From a virus, in the IMG/VR virus record IMGVR_UViG_3300006641_000007, positions 1-42,386 of that record: DNA of 42,386 nucleotides. The stretch is one strand, 5' to 3'. The notes below the pieces were generated by a model. It was not told the DNA's origin. It searched no databases and saw only the letters and a program-made list of their open reading frames with translations. The position numbers and the translations under genes are program-made. Of the stretch, positions 30,683-39,119 are shown piece by piece (the stretch's first letter is position 1; every line of letters begins with the position of its first letter).

Positions 30683-30685
30683 GAT
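30657..30685 (+). promoter_or_regulatory. Promoter (TTGTGG-17-TAAGAT) before the terminase block
   Basis: TTGTGG (30657-30662), a 17-nt spacer and TAAGAT (30680-30685) form a promoter. It gives a leader of about 60 nt with a hairpin (30693-30723) and an AGGAGG ribosome site before the gene at 30751. Confidence 0.55.
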
Positions 30686-30692
30686 GAGTGTT

Positions 30693-30723
30693 GGCGAGGC
30701 ACCGCATAGAACGATGCCCCGCC
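30693..30723 (+). promoter_or_regulatory. Leader hairpin before the gene at 30751
   Basis: GGCGaGGCAcCG pairs with CGaTGCCcCGCC around a 7-nt loop, with two single mismatches. It lies just before the ribosome site and has no U tract, so mRNA stability or translation control is more likely than termination. Confidence 0.4.
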
Positions 30724-30750
30724 GCCAAGTGGGCATAGGAGGCCCGAAAC

Positions 30751-30978
30751 ATGGCACAAGAAGAGAATAGCAAGCCTTCAGAGACCGTTCTGATCGAACT
30801 AGATTGGGATTCCGGGCCGTATACCACTTTCCGCGAGGCACGCGGTAAGTCGGTAGTTAGTGGCGGCCAACAGCACCGTTTGCGCGTAATTCCCACGGCT
30901 ATGTGGATCGAATATCAGGAAGCATCGGCAAAGACCGCAGAGCTTGAGGACAGAATCGCGGGGTTGTCCCATGCTTAA
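30751..30978 (+). CDS. 75-residue hypothetical protein upstream of terminase
   Basis: A protein with a beta-type N-terminal half (SETVLIELDWDSGPYTTF) and a helical C-terminus (EASAKTAELEDRIAGL). ATAGGAGG precedes the ATG. A small-terminase role cannot be excluded. After its TAA the same frame stays open to 31095, overlapping the TerL start. Confidence 0.5.
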   Translation: MAQEENSKPSETVLIELDWDSGPYTTFREARGKSVVSGGQQHRLRVIPTAMWIEYQEASAKTAELEDRIAGLSHA

Positions 30979-31091
30979 CGCTGCGTTTCCAACGGCGGCA
31001 GGTGCCGCGAGTTTCTGCAATGTTACGGCTACAGCATGACCGAAATCGGCAGTAGAGGGGCAAATTGGGTTGCGAGGTTTACAGGCACAGA

Positions 31092-32387
31092 ATGACTGTC
31101 GATTTCCCATCAAAGCTCCGCCCACTGTTCACGCCGTCGCGGTGGAAGTCGATACGCGGCGGCCGTGACGGCGGGAAGTCATGGGGCGTTGCGCGGGCAC
31201 TCTTAGAGCGCGGGGCAAGCAAGCGCGAATTCATCGTTTGCGCGCGCGAAACCATGGAGTCGATCAAGGACTCAGTACATAGACTCCTGGTGGATCAAAT
31301 CGAAGCGCTCGGCATGCAAGACCAGTGGGATGTGGAGAAAGCGGTGCTGCGCCATCGGTTTACCGGCACTGAGATTGTCTTTCGTGGTCTGAAGAACCCG
31401 GACGCGCTGAAGTCGCTGGAAGGCGCCACTATCGTCTGGATCGAGGAAGCGCAGACGGTCAGCGCGGAATCGTGGCGCAAAGTTCCTCCGACAGTTCGCC
31501 GTGACGGGTCGGAAATATGGCTAACGTGGAACCCGGAGCTTGAAACCGATCCCACCTGGCAGAAGTTCGTAGTCCATCCGCCTCCGGGAATGATCGAGAT
31601 TATCATGAACTTCTCGGACAATCCATGGGCGTCGAAGGTTCTGCAACCAGAGCGGGAACAGATGAGAATTCAGGACCCGGACGAATACCAGCACGTTTGG
31701 CTGGGGCAACCGAAACGACAGATTGAGGGCGCGGTGTATGCCAAGGAAATCCGGCTTGCTGAGGAACAGGGGCGAATTGGGCAGGTTCCGTATCATGACG
31801 GCGTTGTAGTGCGCTGCGGCTGGGACTTGGGCGATTCGGACATCATGGCGGTGTGGTTCATCCAGTCCATGCAGGGACAGCACCGAGTAATCGACTACTA
31901 CGAGAATCGGCACGAGGATCTAGATCACTATCTGAATGTCTGCGAGTCGAAGGGCTACAAGTACGGTGAGGATTACTTCCCTTGGGATGCGGCCAGCAAA
32001 GTATTGGCTAATGCGCTTGAGACTACCATGCGTCAGAGGGGGCGCAATGTAAGAGTCCTGCCGCGAATGTCGCGCGATGTAGGGATAGACCGGGTGCGGG
32101 AAATGCTCGGAACGTGCTGGTTTGACATCGACAAGTGCGCGGACGGGCTGAATCGGTTGCGGTACTACCGATATGGGCAGACTTCGGTTATTGATCCACG
32201 GACTGGTGACCGGAGTTTGTCGCGTGAGCCCTTGCATGACGATAACTCGCACGGGGCCGACGCACTGCGATCGTTTGCGATGGGTTACCGTATGCCGAAG
32301 GAAGGCCCGAAGCCGATTCCGCCGGGGTCGAGGATGCCGATTCAGCCACCGCCGCGCCGGAGCGGGAGTTATTCTCCGTTCGGATAG
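31092..32387 (+). CDS. terL: Terminase large subunit (Terminase_3/PBSX type)
   Basis: A 431-residue packaging motor. The ATPase domain has Walker A GGRDGGKS (23-30), Walker B IVWIEE (114-119) with the catalytic Glu, and LTWNPE as the coupling motif region. The nuclease domain begins near WDLGDSD and has DNSHGADALR near residue 390, the conserved acidic and His site of the RNase-H-like fold. It packages concatemers into proheads, probably headful as suggested by the circular permutation. The start at 31092 overlaps a short upstream frame (ATGA); a TTG at 31065 is less likely. Confidence 0.92.
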   Translation: MTVDFPSKLRPLFTPSRWKSIRGGRDGGKSWGVARALLERGASKREFIVCARETMESIKDSVHRLLVDQIEALGMQDQWDVEKAVLRHRFTGTEIVFRGLKNPDALKSLEGATIVWIEEAQTVSAESWRKVPPTVRRDGSEIWLTWNPELETDPTWQKFVVHPPPGMIEIIMNFSDNPWASKVLQPEREQMRIQDPDEYQHVWLGQPKRQIEGAVYAKEIRLAEEQGRIGQVPYHDGVVVRCGWDLGDSDIMAVWFIQSMQGQHRVIDYYENRHEDLDHYLNVCESKGYKYGEDYFPWDAASKVLANALETTMRQRGRNVRVLPRMSRDVGIDRVREMLGTCWFDIDKCADGLNRLRYYRYGQTSVIDPRTGDRSLSREPLHDDNSHGADALRSFAMGYRMPKEGPKPIPPGSRMPIQPPPRRSGSYSPFG

Positions 32388-32418
32388 AGAAAGTTGGTGG
32401 TTGTGGTATTTGAAAGTG

Positions 32419-32427
32419 TGATACTGT
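32419..32427 (+). promoter_or_regulatory. Extended -10 promoter TGATACTGT
   Basis: TGn precedes TACTGT (32422-32427). Six nt (ATTTGC) later lies the ATG at 32434, without Shine-Dalgarno. A TTGTGG lies 15 nt upstream of the -10 box. Confidence 0.5.
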
Positions 32428-32433
32428 ATTTGC

Positions 32434-32538
32434 ATGGACGCGAAAAAGACAGCAGCGGAATGCGCCAGCCAGTACGGCGTTCGGCCCGGCCAGAGGGTGA
32501 CAGTGGCGGACCTGATGCGGAAAAAGGGCAAGAAGTAG
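32434..32538 (+). CDS. 34-residue basic peptide, probably leaderless
   Basis: A short basic peptide (ECASQYGVRPGQRVTVADLM plus a Lys-rich end). The start is at the predicted transcription start of an extended -10 promoter. The gene lies between TerL and a zinc-binding protein gene. Function is unknown. Confidence 0.4.
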   Translation: MDAKKTAAECASQYGVRPGQRVTVADLMRKKGKK

Positions 32539-32540
32539 CG

Positions 32541-32774
32541 ATGACGCCAACCGTTATTGCGTTGCGCGGGCGAGATGGGCTGAGAATTTCTCAGGAAACG
32601 TTTCGTTCAAGCGTGGCAGTGCGGTCTGTTCGGGTGACTTTCCATGGTGCTACGGTGGCGTGTCGCAAGACGAAAAACGCATGGAAGTGCGGTAAGTGCC
32701 AGCGTGGTAATCTTGGGGCCAGACCTGTGATTGGGGCCAGATGCAAGGTTTGCAAAAGCGAGGTTGTTCAATGA
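32541..32774 (+). CDS. 77-residue zinc-ribbon protein
   Basis: Cys50, Cys53, Cys68 and Cys71 (CGKC and CKVC) form a C-terminal zinc ribbon; the N-terminal 45 residues are basic with beta strands. It starts 2 nt after the previous stop, and its stop overlaps the next ATG. Nucleic acid binding is likely. Confidence 0.6.
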   Translation: MTPTVIALRGRDGLRISQETFRSSVAVRSVRVTFHGATVACRKTKNAWKCGKCQRGNLGARPVIGARCKVCKSEVVQ

Positions 32775-32956
32775 AGATCACATGCAAGGCGTGCGGCGGC
32801 GGTGGCGACGATTGCAAGACCTGCAACGGCGAAGGGCGGATTGAGGCCTGTATTACGGCCTTCCCTGAAGTTCCGGCGACATTAAAGCCATCAGACGACA
32901 TTCAGCCCGAACAGGGTACACGAGCGCCGGGACTCACTACCCGGAGAAAGAAGTAA
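32771..32956 (+). CDS. 61-residue DnaJ-type zinc finger protein
   Basis: Cys5, Cys8, Cys15 and Cys18 occur as CKACGGGG and CKTCNGEG, the CxxCxGxG half-repeats of the DnaJ zinc centre, followed by a disordered tail. There is no J domain. It may act as a small chaperone-like or nucleic-acid-binding protein. It is ATGA-coupled to the upstream zinc ribbon. Confidence 0.6.
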   Translation: MKITCKACGGGGDDCKTCNGEGRIEACITAFPEVPATLKPSDDIQPEQGTRAPGLTTRRKK

Positions 32957-32959
32957 ACC

Positions 32960-33955
32960 ATGCCATTACTCACCCAAACCAACGGCGGAAGTCTTCAGAA
33001 TTCCACGCTGGCCACCATCAACACGATTGCGGCGTCGATCTTCCCGTCTCAGGGGAACATCTACTTTGTCGCACCGTACAGCGGGAGCGACAGGAACCCC
33101 GGTACCGTCGCCGCGCCGTTCAAGACTTTGGCTTTCGCGCTTTCACAGGCGACGGCTGGCCAGAACGATGTTATCTACCTGCTGGCGCAGTCGAATACTG
33201 CCGCAAACACGACGGATTACCAGACGGCCACGCTGAACTGGAACAAGGACCTGGTGCATTTGGTCGGCGTCAACGATTCGCCGTTTCTTGGCCAGCGTTC
33301 GCGTGTGGCGTTCGATTCGGCCTATGCGACGGCCTCAAACCTTTTCACGCTGTCAGCTAACGGGTGCCTCATCAGTGGCATCAGCTTTTTCGCTGGTGTT
33401 GCATCCGCGCTTCCGACTGGTTGTATGCAGGTCACCGGCCAACGCAACCGCATTGTCAACTGCCAGATTTCCGGCATGGGGAACAGCGCGAACGACATCA
33501 GCGGAGCATATTCGCTGTATCTGAACGGCGCGGCGGAAAACGTTTTTGAGAATTGCTACATCGGGCTGGACACGGTTACGCTCGGCGCTCAGGCGAATTC
33601 CCAGATCAAGTGCGCATCGGCGGCGACCCGCAACCTGTTCAGCGATTGCCAGATCGTGACGTACACCAACCACGCGACGAATAACAACTTTCTGCGGTGC
33701 CCGACTTCAAGTCTGGACCGCTGGTTGGAATTCTCAAACTGCCGGTTTGTCAACCCGATCGATTCCAGTTCCACCAACCTGACGCAGGCCTTCATCGTGG
33801 CATCGGATGCGGGCGGAACTGTGTTGCTGACGGGCGGAAACACTGGCGTTTTGGGCGCAACTGACTGGAATTCGACCGATAGCGGCAACGTTACGGCGAT
33901 CAACGGCACAGTGACGGCTGGCACTTACGGGCTGGCGGTTGACGTGACCAGGTAG
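32960..33955 (+). CDS. Right-handed beta-helix protein between terminase and portal
   Basis: A 331-residue protein. NIYFVAPYSGSDRNPGTVAAPFKTLAFAL (split here for its parts: NIYFVAPYSGSDRN, then APFKTLAFAL) at about 33-61 is typical of DUF1565 and pectate-lyase-like beta-helices; repeated strand-turn units with conserved Asn and Cys follow to 250, and a Thr/Gly-rich end. No signal peptide. It is probably a virion surface or head-fibre protein, but a tailspike-like depolymerase is possible. It is the last gene before a strong terminator, so it can be expressed apart from the head genes. Confidence 0.65.
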   Translation: MPLLTQTNGGSLQNSTLATINTIAASIFPSQGNIYFVAPYSGSDRNPGTVAAPFKTLAFALSQATAGQNDVIYLLAQSNTAANTTDYQTATLNWNKDLVHLVGVNDSPFLGQRSRVAFDSAYATASNLFTLSANGCLISGISFFAGVASALPTGCMQVTGQRNRIVNCQISGMGNSANDISGAYSLYLNGAAENVFENCYIGLDTVTLGAQANSQIKCASAATRNLFSDCQIVTYTNHATNNNFLRCPTSSLDRWLEFSNCRFVNPIDSSSTNLTQAFIVASDAGGTVLLTGGNTGVLGATDWNSTDSGNVTAINGTVTAGTYGLAVDVTR

Positions 33956-33962
33956 TAAACTG

Positions 33963-33992
33963 GGGGGCCGTCTTCGGGCGGTCCCCATTTTT
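33963..33992 (+). terminator. Rho-independent terminator with UUCG loop
   Basis: A 10-bp GC-rich stem (33963-33972 with 33977-33986) is capped by TTCG closed by a C-G pair and followed by ATTTTT. It separates the beta-helix gene from the head genes. Head gene transcription must start beyond it or read through. Confidence 0.85.
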
Positions 33993-34001
33993 CAGGAGAC
34001 A

Positions 34002-34139
34002 ATGCAAGTGGACTTTTCAAAGTGCATGAACGCCAGAGACGAGCATGGACGCATTATCATCAACCCGGTTCCGGTGAACCGTAAGCCCATCGCTCTGACC
34101 GAAGATCAGATCCTAAAACTATTCCGGGAGCGTTCGTAA
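34002..34139 (+). CDS. 45-residue hypothetical protein
   Basis: A small protein (GRIIINPVPVNRKPIAL, then a helix TEDQILKLFRER). CAGGAG lies 4 nt before the ATG, and the stop overlaps the next start (TAATG). It is the first gene of the head operon after the terminator. Confidence 0.55.
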   Translation: MQVDFSKCMNARDEHGRIIINPVPVNRKPIALTEDQILKLFRERS

Positions 34140-34522
34140 TGGAAGACACAATCGACATTGCGGCGCAATACGCGGGGATTCGGGCAGACATCCCACTGGA
34201 AGCGACTCATCTGGTGATGACGTTGCCCAGCAGGCGGAATGCAGGGATGTGGCGGCTGAAGGACGGCATGTTCATCGGGGAGGCCGCTGACAAGACGGTA
34301 GTTTTCGGTCCTAATCCGAACAAACGGGAATCGCGGCTGTTTATTTCGCACGAGAAGGCTAAAAGCTACCTGATTGACGTAGTGGCCGCTGAAGATGCGG
34401 AGGACGGCGTACCGATCATATTCGAGCATAATCAGGAAAAGGCGTCCCTGATCGTGCTGCCTGGTGGCGATCCGTCGCTTGTCGTTAACGGAGCAGTGCC
34501 GAACGTGCGAAAATTCAACTAA
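34139..34522 (+). CDS. 127-residue hypothetical protein before the portal
   Basis: A mixed alpha/beta protein (EATHLVMTLPSRRNAGMWRL, then strand-rich FGPNPNKRESRLFIS and IIFEHNQ). No family is recognised. It is closely linked to the portal operon and possibly a minor head protein. Confidence 0.55.
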   Translation: MEDTIDIAAQYAGIRADIPLEATHLVMTLPSRRNAGMWRLKDGMFIGEAADKTVVFGPNPNKRESRLFISHEKAKSYLIDVVAAEDAEDGVPIIFEHNQEKASLIVLPGGDPSLVVNGAVPNVRKFN

Positions 34523-34708
34523 ATGACTAAGGTTTCGTGGTTGTTGATAATTTTCGGTATACCAATGGCGTCCATGCCAGCGGCATATCAATTGTTGCAC
34601 CCAGATGCGACTACATTCCGAGCCGTGATTGAAACAGCCCCCTATTCCATTGCTGGACCTTTAATGGTATGGGCTGGATTCCTGATCTTTAAAAGTTTAG
34701 AGGAATAA
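34523..34708 (+). CDS. 61-residue membrane protein with two spans
   Basis: Hydrophobic segments at about 5-22 and 42-57. It starts right after the previous TAA, and its stop overlaps the portal ATG (TAATG). Function is unknown; a small membrane protein in a head operon is unusual. Confidence 0.5.
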   Translation: MTKVSWLLIIFGIPMASMPAAYQLLHPDATTFRAVIETAPYSIAGPLMVWAGFLIFKSLEE

Positions 34709-36849
34709 TGCCGACCATCGCCCGCAAAGATATCCCGCAGTTCGTCCGCCGCTGTTACGATGCCTGGAAAAAGGCCGGAATTCAGACGCGGATGGAGGAG
34801 ACAGAGCGGCTCAAGTTCTATGCGGGCGGTGATGGGCAATGGCGGGATGCGGAGATTCAGAAGCGCCGCGACTCAGGGCGTCCATGGATCACGATAAACA
34901 AGTGCAAGCCGCCTGTTGACCAGATCGAGGGCGATATCAGGCTGAATCCTCCGGGGCCGAGCGTCAAGCCGGTTGGGGAAGTGGCAGATGCGGCAGACCC
35001 GGATATCATTGCTGGCCTGATTCGGGAAACGGAGTACCGCAGCAGCGCGGTAAGCGCGTATAGCACGGCTGGCAAGTACGTTGCGGCATCTGGTTGCGCT
35101 TATCTGGAGTTGGCGACGGAGTACGTTTCCGATACCAGTTTCGCGCAGCAGTTGCGGATTGACGCAATTGAAGACCCTGCGATGGTGTTCTTCGATCCTG
35201 CGTCCCGAAGGCTGGATCGGCGGGATGCAACGTGGGCTGGCAAGATTCGGATGCTCTCCAAGGAGCAGTATGAGGCTACGTTCGGAAAGCGGCGGGTGCT
35301 GGAACCTGCGGGGGTGCAGATTGCGGCGGGCTGGATTCAGGACGCTCTTGGAATCGGCGGCAACATGGCCGAAATCAACGAATGGACCGGCATGGGGAAG
35401 GGTCCATTCTACGTTGTTGAGTTTTATCTGGTAGAGACGAACCCGACGAAGTTGCGGCTGTACTCCAACGGGATCAGTTACTTCGATGACGAGACAAGGC
35501 CAGATGGAATTGTGCCGAAGGGTGGAGAAGAAAACACCCGCATCGTGCCGCGCCGCGTGGTCACCAAGTTCGTAGTGGATGCGTTGGAGATTTTGGACGA
35601 GACGGAATGGTTGGGGGATATGATCCCGATATTCCCGGTACTCGGCCCAGAGGTCTACATCGATGGACGGCTTCACCGGCTGAGCCTGATTGCGGGCGCG
35701 ATGGATTCTCAGCGGGCGCTGAACTATGTTGCGACCACGGCGGCGGAACTGACCGGGGCGCTACCCAAGGCGCCGTGGATTGGGCCGAAGGGATCGTTTG
35801 AAGATCAGCGCTGGGAATCGGCCAATTCGGAGATGTGGGCGTATTTGGAATACACTCCGGTTTTCGTCACCGACGAAACGACGGGCGGCCAGACGCTTGC
35901 GCCAGCCCCGCAGCGCAACATGTGGGAAGCGCCGATTCAATGGCTGATGATGTTGGGGCAGTGGTACAGCGACAACATCAAGGCGACGACATCAATCTAC
36001 GATGCTTCGCTTGGGCGTGAAAAGGGCGATCAGTCAGGCAAGGCGATTGAGCAACTGCGGAGTGAGTCGAATGTTGCCAACTTCAGTTACGCCGACAATC
36101 TGCACCGGGCGATTGAGGTGATGTACCAGCAGATGTGCATTATCTTCCCGAAAATTTTGGACGGCCCGCGCGTCGTGCAGATTGTGCGGCCCGATTCGCA
36201 GCATGAGACAGTGCGAATCAATCAGATTTTTGGGGAAGATGGAATCGACCCGCAGACGGGGAAGAAGGGGAAGGCGAACAATATTGCGCTTGGCCAGTAC
36301 TCTTGTCGCGTTGTGGCTGGCCCGAACTTCCAGACCCGTCAGGACCAGGCACTCCAGATGTTGCTGGATGCGGTCAAGATCAACCCGAACATCCTTGCGA
36401 ATCCGGCAGTTACGGCAAAGTTGGTGCGGATGATTGGGCAGGGTAACCCGGAAATGGAAGGCATCGCGGATATCATTGCGCCGAACGATTCCGACTCCAA
36501 CCCGCAGCAGATGGCACAGCAGATGCAACAGATGGCGGCGCAGAATCAGCAACTTATCCAGGCCGTGCAGGCGCTGCAAATGGAAATCAAGACGCAGGCT
36601 CCGAAACTGGCTCTGGAGAAGTACAAAGCAGATCAGGACGCGGCGGTGAAGTTGGCGGTGGCCGAAATCGGTGCCAAGAATCAGGCGGCGGCGCGGGCCT
36701 CGGCGGATGAACTGGCGACACGGCAAATGCATGAAGAGATGGCGCACGATGTGGCTATGGCAGCGCAGAATCAGGAACACGCGCAGGAGAACATGGCAGT
36801 AGAACAGCAGCGGGAATCAGTGCAAGCGAATCAGGAGACAACTGAATGA
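34708..36849 (+). CDS. P22-like portal protein
   Basis: A 713-residue protein, close to P22 gp1 (725 aa). Family segments include WRDAEIQKRRDSGRPWITIN and a following VDQIEGDIRLNPP (about 48-82), conserved in this portal group. The last 120 residues are a Gln/Ala-rich helix (MAQQMQQMAAQNQQ) that matches the extended helical barrel of P22 portals. It forms the dodecameric DNA channel at one capsid vertex, binding terminase and then the gp4 ring. The stop overlaps the scaffold start (ATGA). Confidence 0.9.
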   Translation: MPTIARKDIPQFVRRCYDAWKKAGIQTRMEETERLKFYAGGDGQWRDAEIQKRRDSGRPWITINKCKPPVDQIEGDIRLNPPGPSVKPVGEVADAADPDIIAGLIRETEYRSSAVSAYSTAGKYVAASGCAYLELATEYVSDTSFAQQLRIDAIEDPAMVFFDPASRRLDRRDATWAGKIRMLSKEQYEATFGKRRVLEPAGVQIAAGWIQDALGIGGNMAEINEWTGMGKGPFYVVEFYLVETNPTKLRLYSNGISYFDDETRPDGIVPKGGEENTRIVPRRVVTKFVVDALEILDETEWLGDMIPIFPVLGPEVYIDGRLHRLSLIAGAMDSQRALNYVATTAAELTGALPKAPWIGPKGSFEDQRWESANSEMWAYLEYTPVFVTDETTGGQTLAPAPQRNMWEAPIQWLMMLGQWYSDNIKATTSIYDASLGREKGDQSGKAIEQLRSESNVANFSYADNLHRAIEVMYQQMCIIFPKILDGPRVVQIVRPDSQHETVRINQIFGEDGIDPQTGKKGKANNIALGQYSCRVVAGPNFQTRQDQALQMLLDAVKINPNILANPAVTAKLVRMIGQGNPEMEGIADIIAPNDSDSNPQQMAQQMQQMAAQNQQLIQAVQALQMEIKTQAPKLALEKYKADQDAAVKLAVAEIGAKNQAAARASADELATRQMHEEMAHDVAMAAQNQEHAQENMAVEQQRESVQANQETTE

Positions 36850-37805
36850 GCACGGCAACGTTAGAACATCCAACAGAACAGCAGGTATTCGACGCCAAGG
36901 CATACATGGATGCGGCCAACAAGGGAGAGCGGCCCGCGCCGGGAAAGCCCGAAGAAAAACCAGCAGAGGAAGCGAAGGAACCGGAGAAAGCAGCGGAATC
37001 ACCGAAACCGGCAGATCATGAACAGCCGCGACTGCCGCGATCTGTTCGTCGCGAGCTGAACCGCCTTCGCGAGGAGTTGGGGGCGGCAAAGGCAAAAGCT
37101 GAACTGCTGGAAAAATTCGGGGCGAAGGCGCAGCACGTTGATGCCGACGAAGATACCGAGCCTCAACGGGATGACTTTGGCAGCGATGCGGAATACCTCC
37201 GCGCTGTTAGTAAATGGGATCGCGCGCAGGAAGCCAAACAGCAGCAGCAGCAGGGCAAGACCGAGCAACAGTCTGCGGAAATCCGCGCTCACCTGAAAGC
37301 GATGGACGAAAAGGCCGTGGCCGATATTGCGGCGTACTTCCCCGACTGGGACGAAGTTTCCGCTGCCGCCGCTGAAGACGAAGACGCCCCGGAGTTCAAG
37401 TTTGAGGAGCATCCGCAATTGGTCGGGATGCTATCCGGCAGTGAGTTTCGTGCCCATGTTCTGTATCACTGGGCCAAGAATCCTGATGCTCTTCAGTTCA
37501 TGCTTGACCTGACAGCCAAGCCATCGGAGCAGATCAGGGCTTTCCACCGTCTTGAAGGACGGCTGGAAAAGGAGTATAGTGGGAAACAGGCCGCGCAAGC
37601 CTCTGAAGCGGAAACGCCAAAGAAAGACCGCAAGCACCTCGCAGACGCCGAAAGGCCGGGCGAAACCGCAGCGGATCGAGATGTCCGCAAACCGAGACCG
37701 TCTACGGATGTAGCGGCTAGGGGTGGTTCGGCCCCGCCAGATGAACCCGCAATCGGGTCGGCTGCGTGGATGGCAAAACGCAATCAGGCGGCTTACGCTC
37801 GATAG
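36846..37805 (+). CDS. Capsid scaffolding protein
   Basis: A 319-residue, highly charged, Glu/Lys/Ala-rich helical protein between portal and coat genes, about the length of P22 gp8 (303 aa). Long coiled-coil stretches (60-85, 125-165) and a basic, partly disordered C-terminus, which in P22 binds coat, are visible. Scaffold directs prohead assembly and leaves before packaging. Confidence 0.75.
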   Translation: MSTATLEHPTEQQVFDAKAYMDAANKGERPAPGKPEEKPAEEAKEPEKAAESPKPADHEQPRLPRSVRRELNRLREELGAAKAKAELLEKFGAKAQHVDADEDTEPQRDDFGSDAEYLRAVSKWDRAQEAKQQQQQGKTEQQSAEIRAHLKAMDEKAVADIAAYFPDWDEVSAAAAEDEDAPEFKFEEHPQLVGMLSGSEFRAHVLYHWAKNPDALQFMLDLTAKPSEQIRAFHRLEGRLEKEYSGKQAAQASEAETPKKDRKHLADAERPGETAADRDVRKPRPSTDVAARGGSAPPDEPAIGSAAWMAKRNQAAYAR

Positions 37806-37864
37806 CGACACCCTAAACCGTAAAACCCGGCAGAACCTCGGCACCTTACACAGGAGCGCGGTAT

Positions 37865-39100
37865 ATGCCAATCAATTCGGTTCCAGTACGGCAAGAAGTC
37901 ACTGCTGAAGTCTTGCGCGTGCTGATGAACAACTGTTTCGCGTTACGGATGATCCGTCGCGAACACCAGAAGTACTTCGAGCAGAGTACTCCAATCGGGA
38001 CAACTCTGCAAATCAAACGTCCGTGGCGTCCCCAGGGTCGTCAGGGACAGGCTTTCCAGCCGGAACCCATCGTCCAGACCACCGTCCCGCTGTCCATTTC
38101 GTACTGGCGCGGCGGCGATTTCGTCTACAACGATACCGACGAAGCCCTGTTCCTCGACATGGGCAACTTCCACCGCAACTATTCGATGCCGATGGGCGTC
38201 ATGATCGCTAACCAGATCGACTCTGATCTGCTGGCTTTCATGCAGGTCACGGCCCCGAACTTTGTGGGGACTCCCGGCACTCTTCCGACCACAACGGCGG
38301 TTTACAACTCGGCGCAGACCAGCCTTAATAAGCTGCTTGCACCGCAGAACGATCGCGCTGTGATTTACACGTCGGAATACAACCAGAACCTCGTCGGCGC
38401 AGGTCAAACGCTGTTCAACCCGGCGCGCGACATCAGCGACCAGTACCTCGAAGGGTATGTTGGCAAGTACGCCGGTTTCAAGTTCGGCATTGACGAACAG
38501 ATTCCTGGCTTCACCGTCGGCACCTACGCTGGTACGGGCCGCGTCAATGGCGCGAGTCAATCGGGAACCAGCCTCATCACCGATGGATGGACCGCTTCGA
38601 GCCTCAGCCTGAACCCCGGCGACCGGTTCACCATCGCTGGCTGCTACAAAGTGAATCCGAGCGGTACTCACGTTGCGTACTCCGGTACTGCCAACCTGAT
38701 GCAGTTCGTGGTCACGGCGGCGGTCACCGATTCGAGCGGCGATGCAACGATCCAGATTTACCCGCCGATCATTCCTTCGGGGCAATTCCAGAACTGCACG
38801 GCTCCAGCCGATAACGCTGTAATCACCATTGCTGGCGCTTCGGGGTCTTCGTGCAACACGGCTTTCTACCTTCAGCAGGATGCGTACACCGCCGCCTTCC
38901 TGAAGCTGCACAAGCCGTCTAACGTGGAATGCACCGTCATGGGCGGCGAAGAGTCGGGCACGCCCGGCATCTACCTCCGCAATATTCGTCAGTGGCAGTC
39001 GAGCGGCCCTTACCAGGGCTACGAGACCGACCGCACGGATGTGATCTACGGGTTCGCCCCGCAGTACGCGGATTACATGGCGGGGGTTATCTACGGTTAA
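37865..39100 (+). CDS. Major capsid protein, P22 coat type
   Basis: A 411-residue protein (P22 gp5 is 430 aa). The N-terminal arm and HK97-fold region include IRREHQKYFEQ and GTTLQIKRPWRPQGRQGQAF. A beta-rich stretch with NPGDRFTIAGCYKVNP and VTDSSGDATIQIYPPII (about 240-310) resembles the P22 coat accessory segment. AGGAGCG precedes the ATG. It follows the scaffold by 59 nt. Confidence 0.85.
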   Translation: MPINSVPVRQEVTAEVLRVLMNNCFALRMIRREHQKYFEQSTPIGTTLQIKRPWRPQGRQGQAFQPEPIVQTTVPLSISYWRGGDFVYNDTDEALFLDMGNFHRNYSMPMGVMIANQIDSDLLAFMQVTAPNFVGTPGTLPTTTAVYNSAQTSLNKLLAPQNDRAVIYTSEYNQNLVGAGQTLFNPARDISDQYLEGYVGKYAGFKFGIDEQIPGFTVGTYAGTGRVNGASQSGTSLITDGWTASSLSLNPGDRFTIAGCYKVNPSGTHVAYSGTANLMQFVVTAAVTDSSGDATIQIYPPIIPSGQFQNCTAPADNAVITIAGASGSSCNTAFYLQQDAYTAAFLKLHKPSNVECTVMGGEESGTPGIYLRNIRQWQSSGPYQGYETDRTDVIYGFAPQYADYMAGVIYG

Positions 39101-39119
39101 TTCGTAGAGGAGAAACGAC

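Noticed and set aside
29899-30978. Stop codon recoding in this phage
   Set aside because: Two in-frame stops were seen (TAG at 29901, TAA at 30976), but TAG and TAA also end well-supported genes here and no suppressor tRNA is present.
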